The notes: generated by a model from the letters alone, not told the origin. DNA of 64,000 bases from Fibrella arboris (GCF_041321095.1 NZ_JBGGWE010000001.1:186001-250000), one strand, 5' to 3'; shown: positions 7,820 to 16,349, counted from the stretch's first letter. Numbers and translations are program-made.

Positions 7820-9055
7820 TTACACTGTAACTACATCTGTAGTCAAATTAACCCGTTCGGTTTTTACCCATGAGCGGAAGAGTGCCCGCACGAGCAACGT
7901 ACCTACGAAGAGTGTGTCGGCAAAACCGGGAGCGTTCAGCACGAAGAGCGAGATGAACAACAACAGGGCAGTGACCCGGAAATAGGTATTCGTCTCAAAG
8001 GATTGTCTCTTCGATGACGTGGCCCAGAAAACGCCGGGGATATGCAATGGCATCAGCCAGAGCAGTGTAGGGTTCCAGGTCGTTACGCCGTGGTCGGTGG
8101 CGAACCAGAGCAGGAACAGGAACCAGCCCCAAGCGCCCGCAAAACCAAATAGCAGCCGATCGAGCCAGAAGCCGGTACGACTGCCGGCGTTCCAGTGCCG
8201 CCACGTCAGGAAAGCCACGAGCACGAGCAGTACCAGAAACACGAAATCGGGATAGACGACAATCGGCAGGGTGCTTTTGAAAAGCTGCTGTCCGGCAAAA
8301 ATCGTTTGCGTCTGGGTAACCAGGGGCGTCAGCTGACCATTCGGAGCACGTACCTGCGCTTTGGTGAGCTGATCGAACACGTTGTTGGGCAAATACATCG
8401 CCTCCCAGCCGGTCGTTACTTTATCGGCCGGCCGGCCAATGGCCAGATTCATCCCCAATCGCTCCCAGGGTTTAGCGCCCAGGTAATCGTTCATCCAGTC
8501 GCGGTACGATTTGGTGGGTTGCTTCACCTGCGGCGACCAGACCAGGCTATCGCCCATCGCCGTCGTGATCATGTCGCGGGGACGCGTCGAACAGTTATCG
8601 TAATAGAACCGGTAGCTGTATTCGCGATTTTGCGGCAGCAGGTTGGTTTCCAGCGCCTGATACAGCCGCTGTTTTTGCGGCCCCGACATGTTCAATACCT
8701 GCTCGCGAATACTCCGATTGTATTGCTGGTAATAGTAGGCTACCTGGAACAGGTTGTGCGACGAAATATGATAGGGCAACGTACCCCGCAGAAACTTGAT
8801 GACGAAGTAATCAGCAGCGTAGTCGAACCCACCGTAGCTGTAATTCCGGTCGATCCCCGTCATCGGGTCGTTGATACGGATTTCGGTATGCCCAAACACC
8901 GACGAAATATCTTCCTGACCGGGACCATACGTGATCAGGCTCACGCGGGCAGCGGGCGATAACTGCTGCCCAACGGAAGAGAGGCTACTAAACAAGGCAC
9001 AATGAACGATGAATAAAGCGTTCAGGACGTACCTGAATTTAAGTAGGCTATTCAT
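7820..9055 (-). CDS. DUF4105 protein (Lnb N-terminal periplasmic domain type)
   Basis: 411 residues from ATG 9053-9055; the frame is open further up, but this start gives a clean signal peptide (basic start, hydrophobic helix, cleavage near SVGQQ) and overlaps the rsmI stop by eight bases. The mature N-terminal half carries the DUF4105 hallmark: SLITYGPGQEDISSVFGHTEIRI followed by YDNCSTRPRDMI, with conserved Gly-His and Asn-Cys-Ser. The C-terminal third has four or five membrane helices. The family is named for the periplasmic domain of lipoprotein N-acylation enzymes; a role in lipoprotein acylation is plausible but inferred. Confidence 0.85.
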   Translation of the reverse strand: MNSLLKFRYVLNALFIVHCALFSSLSSVGQQLSPAARVSLITYGPGQEDISSVFGHTEIRINDPMTGIDRNYSYGGFDYAADYFVIKFLRGTLPYHISSHNLFQVAYYYQQYNRSIREQVLNMSGPQKQRLYQALETNLLPQNREYSYRFYYDNCSTRPRDMITTAMGDSLVWSPQVKQPTKSYRDWMNDYLGAKPWERLGMNLAIGRPADKVTTGWEAMYLPNNVFDQLTKAQVRAPNGQLTPLVTQTQTIFAGQQLFKSTLPIVVYPDFVFLVLLVLVAFLTWRHWNAGSRTGFWLDRLLFGFAGAWGWFLFLLWFATDHGVTTWNPTLLWLMPLHIPGVFWATSSKRQSFETNTYFRVTALLLFISLFVLNAPGFADTLFVGTLLVRALFRSWVKTERVNLTTDVVTV

Positions 9056-9809
9056 CGTCGTCATCTGTTTCGTCGTCCTCGTCGGTTGCCCGTTGTTTAT
9101 AATAGTCATCGCCTTTTTTATTCCGTTTCGGTTCGGCTGGTTCCGGTTTGCCTCCTACGCACAACACGATTTCGCCTTTGATGGGTTTCGCCGCAAAATA
9201 CGCCTGAATGTCGGCTAACGTACCCCGCACCGTTTCTTCAAAGAGCTTGGTCAACTCGCGCGACACACTGGCGGGGCGGTCAGCGCCAAACACCTCAGCC
9301 AGTTGCTCCAGCGTTTTCAGCAGCCGGTGCGGCGATTCGTAGAAGATCATGGTCCGGGTTTCGTCGGCCAGGGCCTGCATGCGCGTTTGTTTCCCTTTTT
9401 TGTTCGGCAAAAAACCTTCAAACGTAAACCGGTCGGTGGGCAACCCCGAATTGACCAGCGCCGGAACGAACGCCGTGGCACCGGGCAAACACTCTACCGG
9501 AATATCCGCTTCAATGCACGCGCGCACCAGCATAAAGCCAGGGTCCGACACCGCCGGCGTGCCCGCATCAGACACCAGTGCCAGCGTTTTCCCCGCTTTC
9601 AGCTGCGCAATAACCTTCTGAATCGTACCGTGTTCGTTGAAGATGTGGTAACTGTGCAGCGGCTTGCTGATGTGCAGGTGCTTCAGCAAAAACCCCGACG
9701 TGCGGGTGTCTTCGGCCAGAATCCCATCAACGCTTTGCAGCACCTTTACCGCCCGAAGCGTAATGTCATCAAGGTTACCAATGGGCGTCGGAACGAGGTA
9801 AAGTTTCAT
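9048..9809 (-). CDS. rsmI: 16S rRNA (cytidine(1402)-2'-O)-methyltransferase RsmI
   Basis: 253 residues. The N-terminus LYLVPTPIGNLDDITLRA and the following ILAEDTRTSGFLLKH are diagnostic of RsmI, as is YESPHRLLKTL near the middle. It is a tetrapyrrole-methylase-fold enzyme that uses AdoMet to 2'-O-methylate C1402 in the ribosomal P site. The last 30 residues are a lineage-specific charged tail ending in a run of Asp. The stop TAG overlaps the start of the DUF4105 gene, so the two are probably translated together. Confidence 0.95.
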   Translation of the reverse strand: MKLYLVPTPIGNLDDITLRAVKVLQSVDGILAEDTRTSGFLLKHLHISKPLHSYHIFNEHGTIQKVIAQLKAGKTLALVSDAGTPAVSDPGFMLVRACIEADIPVECLPGATAFVPALVNSGLPTDRFTFEGFLPNKKGKQTRMQALADETRTMIFYESPHRLLKTLEQLAEVFGADRPASVSRELTKLFEETVRGTLADIQAYFAAKPIKGEIVLCVGGKPEPAEPKRNKKGDDYYKQRATDEDDETDDDDE

Positions 9810-9819
9810 AGGGGTAGAA

Positions 9820-9930
9820 GAGTGGAATGGCGAAAGAGTGAATGAGCGAAAGAGTGCTTATGCCAGCAATTAGCATCTGCATAAACGCTCTTTCAGTCTT
9901 TCGCTCATTCACTCTTTCGCCATTCCACTC
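9820..9930. repeat. Long inverted repeat overlapping the pterin dehydratase 3' end
   Basis: GAGTGGAATGGCGAAAGAGT at 9820 pairs with the complementary run ending at 9930; the pairing extends through GAATGAGCGAAAGA. The right arm supplies the last codons and the TGA stop of the gene at 9909-10154, so the repeat probably grew or inserted at the gene end. Confidence 0.85.
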
Positions 9931-10154
9931 ATTGAACTGATCGCTGCTGCCAGCGTGCGGTCTTTTTCGGTCACGGTGTTGCCCGCGTCGTGGGTCGTGA
10001 GTTCGATGGTCACCTTGTTATAGACGTTGGTCCAGAACGGGTGGTGATCCATCTTTTCGGCGATCAAGGCCACGCGGGTCATAAAGGCAAACGCCTCCGT
10101 GAAGTCGGCAAAGGTAAAGTGCCGAACAAGCTTATTGTCTGTTTCCTGCCACAT
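9909..10154 (-). CDS. phhB: 4a-hydroxytetrahydrobiopterin dehydratase (pterin carbinolamine dehydratase)
   Basis: 81 residues, slightly short for the family (about 95-100). The active-site block EKMDHHPFWTNVYNKVTIELTTHDAG contains the conserved His37, His38 and His55. It dehydrates 4a-hydroxy-tetrahydrobiopterin in recycling of the pterin cofactor of aromatic hydroxylases, although no such hydroxylase is nearby. The C-terminus (SGMAKE) is encoded by an arm of the inverted repeat at 9820-9930, which may have replaced the original tail. Confidence 0.9.
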   Translation of the reverse strand: MWQETDNKLVRHFTFADFTEAFAFMTRVALIAEKMDHHPFWTNVYNKVTIELTTHDAGNTVTEKDRTLAAAISSMSGMAKE

Positions 10155-10164
10155 AATAATTATG

Positions 10165-10280
10165 GGGAGGAAAGGAGGAAGGGAGGAAGGAAGGAAGGAA
10201 GGGGAGCTTCGCTTTATACAAGTTTGTGCCCCTAGCGAAGCCCCCTTTCCTCCCTTTCCTCCCTTTCCTCCTTTCCTCCC
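10165..10280. repeat. Polypurine inverted repeat (GGAGGAAAGG family)
   Basis: A purine-only run of about 45 bases (GGGAGGAAAGGAGGAAGGG and GGAA repeats) is mirrored by its complement ending at 10280, around a core with GCTTCGC...GCGAAGC. The repeat at 24454-24550 is built from the same GGAGGAAAGG units. Confidence 0.85.
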
Positions 10281-10287
10281 TCCCGTT

Positions 10288-11616
10288 TTATGCTTTATAA
10301 AAAATCCACTTCGACAGTTCCTTGTAGGTCGGTTTCTTGCCGTACATCAGAATGCCCACGCGGTAGATGCGGGCGGCCAGCCAGGTAGTGCCAATGAAAC
10401 CACCTACCAGTAGGGTCATACTCAGTGCAATTTCCCAGGCTGGTACGCCAAACGGAATACGCACCATCATGATAATCGGAGACGTTAGTGGTACCATCGA
10501 CATCCAGAAAGCAAGTGGTCCGTCGGGGTCGCGAATAATAAATTGAGCCAATGCGATGGAGGCGATAATAGGGATGGTGATCGGCAGCATGAACTGCTGC
10601 GTTTCCGTTTCGCTGTCGACGGCCGCGCCAATAGCGCCGAATAGCGAACTGTAGAGCAGATAACCACCCAGGAAGTAGAACAGGAAGCAACCAGCGATCA
10701 GTGGAATGTTCAGTGTTTTAGCGGCAGCACTTAACTCAGCCATCGGATTTTTTGAATCTTCCATCTTCTTCTGCACATCACCCTGTCCGGGCATAGCGTT
10801 CATCTGCATCGATCGCGCTTTAGCTGCGTCTTTGGCATATTTTGCCCCGAAAATGGCCGATCCGGCCGATACGACGCCCGCCGTCAATAAAATCCAGAGC
10901 AAAAACTGGGTCAGGCCAACAAGGCCAACGCCAACGATTTTCCCCATCATCAGTTGAAAGGGCTTTACCGACGAAATGATGACTTCGATGATTCGGTTTG
11001 TCTTCTCTTCCAGCACGCCGCGCATTACCTGCGCCCCGTAGATGAAAACAGACAAATAAATCAGGAAACCGCAAAGGCCACCAATGATCGTGGTAATGAT
11101 CGAGTTCGTGCTTTTTTCGCCTTCGTCACTCAGGTTAATCGTCTTAGCCGACACTTTTGTTTTGGCTTCTTTAATCACCTGCTGCGTAATGCCTGACCGG
11201 CTCAGCTTGATCGTTTCAATCTCTTTGGCAATGGCAGATTCGATATTGTTTTGCAGGGTTAAACTCACGCTTTTATTCGAGAAGATCTGCACCGTTTTCG
11301 GCTGCTCGATCACGTCTTTCGGAATAATAGCCAGGGCGTCGTACTTTTTTGATACCAACTGTTTTTTAGCCGTCTCGGGTGAATCGGTCGTGTAAATGAA
11401 CGTCGTTTCATCATCACCCTTCAGTTTGTTGGTAAACTGACCGTTCTGGTCAACAACCGCCACTTTTTTCTGAGAGATTGAGCCAACAGCCGCCCAGCCA
11501 ATAGCCCCGTAAAAGGCAGCCAGCAGCAACGGCGCCAGGATGGTCATGACGATAAACGACTTTTTCCGGACGCGCACCAGATACTCGCGTTTGATGATAA
11601 TCAGTATAGTGTTCAT
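10288..11616 (-). CDS. ABC-2 type transporter permease (NatB/YhaP-like)
   Basis: 442 residues. One N-terminal membrane helix after IKREYLVRVRKKSF, a large extracytoplasmic loop of about 130 residues, then a cluster of five or six helices, the usual layout of the NatB/YhaP type. Ends close to GTTWLAARIYRVGILMYGKKPTYKEL, typical of Bacteroidota members. Its start codon overlaps the stop of the upstream ATPase gene by four bases (ATGA), so the two form one exporter. Cargo is unknown; relatives export Na+ or drugs. Confidence 0.9.
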   Translation of the reverse strand: MNTILIIIKREYLVRVRKKSFIVMTILAPLLLAAFYGAIGWAAVGSISQKKVAVVDQNGQFTNKLKGDDETTFIYTTDSPETAKKQLVSKKYDALAIIPKDVIEQPKTVQIFSNKSVSLTLQNNIESAIAKEIETIKLSRSGITQQVIKEAKTKVSAKTINLSDEGEKSTNSIITTIIGGLCGFLIYLSVFIYGAQVMRGVLEEKTNRIIEVIISSVKPFQLMMGKIVGVGLVGLTQFLLWILLTAGVVSAGSAIFGAKYAKDAAKARSMQMNAMPGQGDVQKKMEDSKNPMAELSAAAKTLNIPLIAGCFLFYFLGGYLLYSSLFGAIGAAVDSETETQQFMLPITIPIIASIALAQFIIRDPDGPLAFWMSMVPLTSPIIMMVRIPFGVPAWEIALSMTLLVGGFIGTTWLAARIYRVGILMYGKKPTYKELSKWIFYKA

Positions 11617-12524
11617 AAGGCGGCGGAACCAATGGCTTTGATAAAGATGTCGTTCATACTGGGAAGGTTCTCGCCAAACTGACGAACCGAGACGCGGTCG
11701 ATCAGCAGGCGGATCAAGTCGTTGACGGCGGCATCGGCCGGAATTTTAATGTCGGCACGGCTGAACCCGTCTTCGCTGACACCAGCATCAGTAAGGGTGA
11801 AGGCAGCAGGTAGCTGACTCAGATCGCCCTGGTACTCCACGCGGTAGGTGTGCGTTTTGAATTGCTCTTTGATGGCTAGTTTCGGCCCATCGAGGATCTT
11901 TTTCGAGCGGTGAATCAGGGCAATATGGTCGCACAACTCCTCAACGGTTTCCATCCGGTGGGTCGAGAAAATGATCGTGGTGCCTTTCTGCCGCAGTTCC
12001 AGAATCTCGTCGCGGATGAGGTTGGCGTTGATGGGGTCGAAGCCCGAAAACGGTTCGTCGAGAATCAGCAGATCGGGCTGGTGCAGCACTGTCGCCACAA
12101 ACTGAACCTTCTGCTGCATGCCTTTCGAGAGGTCTTCGACGTTCTTGCTCCACCAGGTTTTGATCTCGAATTTCTCGAACCAGATCTTGAGCTTGTCCAT
12201 CGCCTCTTTTTCATTGAGCCCCTTCAGCTGAGCCAGATAAAGCAGTTGCTCGCCCACCTTCATCTTCTTGTACAGGCCCCGTTCTTCGGGCAGATACCCG
12301 ATCCGGCGAATGTGTTCAGGGCCAAGTGGCTTTCCTTCAAAAAAGACCTCCCCGGCATCGGGGCCGGTAATCTGATTGATAATGCGGATAAGCGACGTTT
12401 TACCAGCTCCATTGGGGCCAAGTAAGCCAAAAATGCTGCCTTTGGGTATAGTCAGGCTGACGTCGTCGAGCGCCCGGTGCTGGGCGTATTGTTTCGTAAT
12501 GTGGCGGGTTTCCAGAATAGCCAT
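11613..12524 (-). CDS. ABC transporter ATP-binding protein (NatA-like)
   Basis: 303 residues from ATG 12522-12524. The frame is open to 12653, but the extra residues are non-conserved and a promoter box lies inside them, so they were dropped. Walker A GPNGAGKT, signature LSKGMQQK, Walker B LLILDEPFSGFDP, and the C-terminal DUF4162-like region of NatA-type ATPases are all visible. It drives the permease encoded directly downstream (ATGA overlap). Confidence 0.93.
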   Translation of the reverse strand: MAILETRHITKQYAQHRALDDVSLTIPKGSIFGLLGPNGAGKTSLIRIINQITGPDAGEVFFEGKPLGPEHIRRIGYLPEERGLYKKMKVGEQLLYLAQLKGLNEKEAMDKLKIWFEKFEIKTWWSKNVEDLSKGMQQKVQFVATVLHQPDLLILDEPFSGFDPINANLIRDEILELRQKGTTIIFSTHRMETVEELCDHIALIHRSKKILDGPKLAIKEQFKTHTYRVEYQGDLSQLPAAFTLTDAGVSEDGFSRADIKIPADAAVNDLIRLLIDRVSVRQFGENLPSMNDIFIKAIGSAAL

Positions 12525-12566
12525 ATGCGTTTCCGTTGGTGAACAGCCGCAACTGCGACGGTCAGC

Positions 12567-12574
12567 CAAATATA
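12567..12574 (-). promoter_or_regulatory. -7 box (TATATTTG) for the ABC exporter operon
   Basis: Exact TAnnTTTG on the minus strand, 42 bases upstream of ATG 12524. Its position rules against translation from upstream in-frame starts. Confidence 0.6.
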
Positions 12575-12644
12575 GCCTACATGAACGTACCTGTTGCTGC
12601 CTTGGCTGAGAGCGGTTGAATTCGTACAGGAAAGGCAAAAAAAC

Positions 12645-12670
12645 AGCCCCCACCGCTGCCGGCAGGGGCT
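12645..12670 (-). terminator. Terminator of the RDD gene
   Basis: On the minus strand AGCCCC...GGGGCT is followed by a run of seven T (poly-A at 12637-12643 on the plus strand). Located 22 bases past the RDD stop. Confidence 0.75.
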
Positions 12671-12692
12671 ATTGTAGCAAACAGAGCGTATA

Positions 12693-13109
12693 CTAAGCTT
12701 TAACAACGATGGTTTTGGCCCATTCATCGCCAAATCGCTTTGTGGAATCACGGAAAATAACCAGTGCATCAACCAGGTTCAGCAGCGGAATCATCTGCGG
12801 AATAGCCCGTACCACGCCCGTTCCATAATCGCCCATGATGCCAGCACCAGTATCTTCTCTGATCACCTTTATACCCATCAGTTTCTTACCGACGCTTTGG
12901 CCATTCAGGAATGGCAGCGAATCGCGGGTAAGCAAATAGGCTAAAGCAGCGAGGTAGCCTAACGTTGCCAGTTTTGACGACACGATGCCTAGTACGATCA
13001 TCGGAACGTAGGCTACAATGGAATCAATAAATAGGGCAACGAAACGAATAATCGCGGATGCTTTCTCACGCAGCACAGGCGTGGTCGACGAATAAGGCGT
13101 TGGTTCCAT
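12693..13109 (-). CDS. RDD family membrane protein
   Basis: 138 residues with two or three membrane helices. The first helix contains RFVALFIDSIV, matching the RDD motif (Arg-x3-x3-Asp), and the second conserved block GQSVGKKLMGIKVI is typical of the family. RDD proteins are poorly defined; some act in ion (Na+/H+) transport. Monocistronic with its own terminator. Confidence 0.85.
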   Translation of the reverse strand: MEPTPYSSTTPVLREKASAIIRFVALFIDSIVAYVPMIVLGIVSSKLATLGYLAALAYLLTRDSLPFLNGQSVGKKLMGIKVIREDTGAGIMGDYGTGVVRAIPQMIPLLNLVDALVIFRDSTKRFGDEWAKTIVVKA

Positions 13110-13197
13110 GGAAGTTAAGGAGTGAGGTTATGTTTAGATTGAGCCTTCAAGTTAGGAAACAGCAACAGGCAACCTACATTATTGCCAAATTCTTTTT

Positions 13198-13309
13198 TTA
13201 CTGGCCAAAAACACGGCGATAGATGGGTTTTCGGTAGGCAGATCGTATCCACATCAACGGATATATCACGTAATCGGGTAGGGCGTTGGGGGTTGTCCAG
13301 AACAGCCAT
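13198..13309 (-). pseudogene. Fragment: duplicated 3' end of the SRPBCC gene
   Basis: The minus strand reads PNALPDYVIYPLMW, then SAYRKPIYRRVFGQ and TAA at 13198-13200. The intact gene at 15140-15583 ends PNRLFDYVMYPLMW, FAYRKPIYRRVFNTKR. Nucleotide identity is about 75 percent over roughly 85 bases. The upstream part (WLFWTT) is no longer homologous. The glycoside hydrolase gene lies exactly between the full gene and this fragment. Confidence 0.8.
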
Positions 13310-13378
13310 ATAGTCTTCCGGTCGAGAACAGGGGCTGAGCCAGAGCAGGACGGGTGTTTCTGCGGCCCAGCCGTGTGC

Positions 13379-15040
13379 TCACCGACCCAGCTTTCGCCTG
13401 AAGAGGTCCATCAGGGGAGTGTTGGCATTGGCGGGGTCGGGCAGGGCGTTGTAGCCGTAGAAAAGGCCAAAATTATCTTCGTGATAGACGTGGTAGGTAC
13501 TGTGAAAACCTAGCTCCCGGTTCAGGTCGATCATGTCTTCGACCCATTGCAGACCGCCCCGCCCATCGCGGAAACAGGGGACACCTGCCCCATATTCACC
13601 CAAGTAAATGGGTACATTGTTTTTGCGGCCCCAGTCGGCGTAGAACTGCATGGCCTGACGCAACTGTGCTTTCCCCCGCGCCACAATCGGCTGGCTGCTG
13701 GTTTCAAAATCGATGCGGAGTTGCACGCCCGCGCTAGCCGGTATGTTCTCGCCGCGCATCCAGCCGTTGATCTGGTAACTGTAGCCGGGCTGCACGGTAA
13801 ATTTGGTGGTAAAATTGCCCGTATTGGCATCGTCGGTGGTGCCGCTGATGGTCAGGGCTTTGTCTGTCCGGCCCGCGTTTGTAAGCGTCAGCGTCCCCGT
13901 GTTAGCCTTGCTCCAGAAGTACCATCCGTCGGGGCTGTCCATCGAAAGCTGCGCAATAGCCCGCACTAACCGGCCATTGGCATCGTACTCGTTCAGCACC
14001 AGGTCATCGAAGAAAGCGCGGCCCGCCCCCAGCCGCGCCGCCGCGCAAACCGCCCCGCCAATCGTCAGCTTCGGGTCGTCGGCCTTGTATTTCACGCCCT
14101 CGAAATAGGCCCAGCCCCACGTACCTGCGGGTAAGCTCGGATTGGCAAACGTGGCGGTGTACCAGGCGGCATCGGAGGGCATACTGATTTTGGTGGGGTC
14201 GGGATACCGCTGCACCTCGTCGGCGGGGCGACCGGCCCACGCAAACGTCTGGTGGGTAAACTCGAAGGGATCATACATATGGAACTGGTACATGACGTTA
14301 TCATCCTTTACCAGAAACAGGTTCCGCTCGCCATTGACGTCTTTCCACTCGGTGCCCACCGCATTGAGCCGTTCGACCACAACCAGGTGCCGCCGGTCAA
14401 CGGTGCGGATGGTGCCTACGAGCCGCTGCGCCAGCGTTTGCCATTGGTCGATGGAGCGGGTCACCACAGGTTCGTTCAGCAGGTCGTAGCCCGCGATGCT
14501 CGGCTCGTCCTGGTAGCGTTGAGCAATGGCTTTCCACAGGGCCACCAGCCGGTTTTGGTTTTCAGGTACGTCCCAAAGTGCCCCACCGTTGCCCTGCGAC
14601 TGGTAGCCCCCCTGCGGAATATGCACGTTCAAAATCAGGTAAATGCCATGCTGTTTGGCCCACCGCACATTCTGATCGAGCCAGTTCCAGCCAGCCTGTT
14701 TATAGATGTAGGGGGCGTTGTCGTCTTCAAAGTACTTGTAATTCAGGTAGAACCGAACGCAGTTCAAGCCCATGCTTTGCAGCCGGGCGTAGTCCTGTTC
14801 GTTGTGGTGCAGCAGCGAAGGCGTGGCGGTATTGTCCCAGACCCAATTACCAAACGCAATGCCCTGTAGCAGAACAGGCTGGTTATTGAGCATAAGGTTT
14901 GGCCCCTCGCGCTGAATAAACGCGGCATCCCGGATGGGTTCTGTTGCCGTGTCGGCGGGCAGATCAACAACGGGAGCCGCTGGTTTACAAGCCAGTAGCG
15001 TGACCAGCGCGCTAGAAAGTAGCAGGGAGAGCCTATTCAT
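13379..15040 (-). CDS. Glycoside hydrolase family 5-like lipoprotein with inserted carbohydrate-binding module
   Basis: 553 residues. Signal peptide with lipobox LLAC (Cys18), so a lipid-anchored envelope protein. The TIM barrel follows: LLQGIAFGNW near 57, GLNCVRFYLNY near 91, then the acid/base glutamate E190 in YDLLNEPV and the likely nucleophile E482 in YLGEYGAG. Between the seventh and eighth barrel strands (about residues 290-445) is a beta-sandwich-like insert (FFDDLVLNEYD, YSYQINGWMRG, GVQLRIDFE) resembling CBM4/9 modules. It probably cleaves beta-1,4-linked glucans or mannans; substrate inferred. It is flanked by an SRPBCC gene and a copy of that gene's tail. Confidence 0.85.
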   Translation of the reverse strand: MNRLSLLLSSALVTLLACKPAAPVVDLPADTATEPIRDAAFIQREGPNLMLNNQPVLLQGIAFGNWVWDNTATPSLLHHNEQDYARLQSMGLNCVRFYLNYKYFEDDNAPYIYKQAGWNWLDQNVRWAKQHGIYLILNVHIPQGGYQSQGNGGALWDVPENQNRLVALWKAIAQRYQDEPSIAGYDLLNEPVVTRSIDQWQTLAQRLVGTIRTVDRRHLVVVERLNAVGTEWKDVNGERNLFLVKDDNVMYQFHMYDPFEFTHQTFAWAGRPADEVQRYPDPTKISMPSDAAWYTATFANPSLPAGTWGWAYFEGVKYKADDPKLTIGGAVCAAARLGAGRAFFDDLVLNEYDANGRLVRAIAQLSMDSPDGWYFWSKANTGTLTLTNAGRTDKALTISGTTDDANTGNFTTKFTVQPGYSYQINGWMRGENIPASAGVQLRIDFETSSQPIVARGKAQLRQAMQFYADWGRKNNVPIYLGEYGAGVPCFRDGRGGLQWVEDMIDLNRELGFHSTYHVYHEDNFGLFYGYNALPDPANANTPLMDLFRRKLGR

Positions 15041-15139
15041 GGAAATTGCGTTTACACCAGTACCTTATAAACTCATAACACGGTAAAAAAGTGGTGGCCC
15101 AGGTCCATCCCGGACCGCCCTGCGGGAGCTTCTGCCCGG

Positions 15140-15583
15140 CTACCTTTTCGTATTGAACACACGTCGATAAATCGGTTTCCGATACGCAAATTGTGCCCAC
15201 ATCAACGGATACATGACGTAATCGAACAGGCGGTTGGGCGTCAGGTACGTGATCTCATCAGCAATGATGGTGCCTTCGCCCTGCCGGATCAGCCGGTGTT
15301 TATGGTGCCAGGCTTTCAGGAAAAAGGGCAGCTTCGTTCCCTGATCGATAAAGTAGATTTCCTCATCGATCGTCTGCTGGTCAATGATATCGCTGGTCCA
15401 GACCTGTTTGAACAGAATGAAGTTTAGTTCGAGCGACACTACATCGCCGGTCAGGCAGCCGTCGAAGCGTAGCACGCGTACGGGCGGAAAGGGCGGACTA
15501 AGCCGGTTGAACAGGTCGCGGTTGAACCCGGCCCAAACTGTAGGCAAAGCACAGTTCACCGATGTACGTATGATTAGTTTCAT
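15140..15583 (-). CDS. SRPBCC family protein (START/polyketide cyclase-like fold)
   Basis: 147 residues. The N-terminal IIRTSVNCALPTVWAGFN and the mid-section strand pattern fit the SRPBCC/START-like ligand-binding fold, and the LFDYVMYPLMWAQFAYR ending is a feature I associate with Bacteroidota members of this group. These are small cytoplasmic hydrophobic-ligand binders of unclear role. Starts at ATG 15583. A decayed copy of its last 30 codons is found beyond the neighbouring GH5 gene. Confidence 0.75.
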   Translation of the reverse strand: MKLIIRTSVNCALPTVWAGFNRDLFNRLSPPFPPVRVLRFDGCLTGDVVSLELNFILFKQVWTSDIIDQQTIDEEIYFIDQGTKLPFFLKAWHHKHRLIRQGEGTIIADEITYLTPNRLFDYVMYPLMWAQFAYRKPIYRRVFNTKR

Positions 15584-15646
15584 GCTGGTAAGTTAAACGA
15601 AAGGGCACAGTCTGACTCTAACCATAAAAAGATAGGTCAATCCACT

Positions 15647-15654
15647 TATCTTTG
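15647..15654 (+). promoter_or_regulatory. -7 box (TATCTTTG) for the DUF2147 gene
   Basis: Exact TAnnTTTG, 43 bases before ATG 15698, in the divergent gap between the SRPBCC and DUF2147 genes. Confidence 0.6.
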
Positions 15655-15697
15655 CTTACTAACTTAAATCACATTCTAACCTCATTTATCACAACGT

Positions 15698-16147
15698 ATG
15701 AACGTCTCACGCTTCATCATTCCCCTGCTTCTTGTCGCCTGCATGGCCACTGCTTTTCGGTCATCCGATAATCCGGATGCCGTACTGGGTACGTGGCTGA
15801 ACGGCACGAAAAAAGGGCGTATCCAGATCTATAAACAGGGCGACAAATACTTTGGCAAGCTGGTCTGGCTGATCGAACCCAACGATCCGGCTACGGGAAA
15901 ACCCAAACTGGATAAAAATAACCCTGACGCGAGCCTGAAAAGCCGGCCTTTGCAGAACCTTAATATCATGACGGGCTTTAGCTACGACAGCGGTAACGTT
16001 TGGGAGGATGGTAAGATTTATAATCCTGAAGATGGTAAGACTTACAGCTGCAAAATGACGCTGAAGAACCCGAACACCCTCGATGTGCGCGGCTACGTTG
16101 GCATCTCGTTGATCGGTAAATCGCAGACCTGGACCCGGGTTAACTAG
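15698..16147 (+). CDS. DUF2147 family secreted protein
   Basis: 149 residues with a signal peptide (cleavage near TAFRSSD). The mature part shows the DUF2147 pattern: VLGTWLNGTKKGRIQIYKQG, then GKLVWLIEPND, NLNIMTGFSYD, WEDGKIYNPEDGKTYSCKM and a closing GYVGISLIGKSQTWTRV. Predicted small beta-barrel in the periplasm or outer membrane; function is not established. It has its own promoter and no operon partner. Confidence 0.9.
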   Translation: MNVSRFIIPLLLVACMATAFRSSDNPDAVLGTWLNGTKKGRIQIYKQGDKYFGKLVWLIEPNDPATGKPKLDKNNPDASLKSRPLQNLNIMTGFSYDSGNVWEDGKIYNPEDGKTYSCKMTLKNPNTLDVRGYVGISLIGKSQTWTRVN

Positions 16148-16272
16148 CATACCAGTACACGGATTGGGCGAATTACACGGATTTACACAGATTCTATGAT
16201 ACGCAGATCCAACGGGAAGGACTTTATGCGGATTTTGATTCAAGCAGAGCGAATCCATTACAATCGCTTGAT

Positions 16273-16341
16273 CCGTACGGTCCGCCGCTGCGGTAAGTCC
16301 CTTTTTACTCCGTTCAACCCGTACGGTCCGCCGCTGCGGTA
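16273..16341. repeat. Direct repeat with GGTCCGCCGCTGCGG core
   Basis: CCGTACGGTCCGCCGCTGCG occurs at 16273 and again at 16319, 46 bases apart, just before the monooxygenase start. The core recurs inside palindromes at 28641 and, with one change, at 59227. Confidence 0.75.
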
Positions 16342-16349
16342 CTCTTTCT

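Noticed and set aside
8195..8962. Plus-strand open frame (255 codons) over the DUF4105 gene
   Set aside because: The opposite strand carries the DUF4105 motifs and a signal peptide; this frame has none.
12525..12653. Longer N-terminus for the ABC ATPase
   Set aside because: Contains TATATTTG promoter box and overlaps the gap next to the RDD terminator; ATPase homology begins at MAILETRHITKQY.
13115..13309. Minus-strand open frame of 64 codons
   Set aside because: It uses a different frame from the SRPBCC tail fragment that occupies the same DNA; no protein character.
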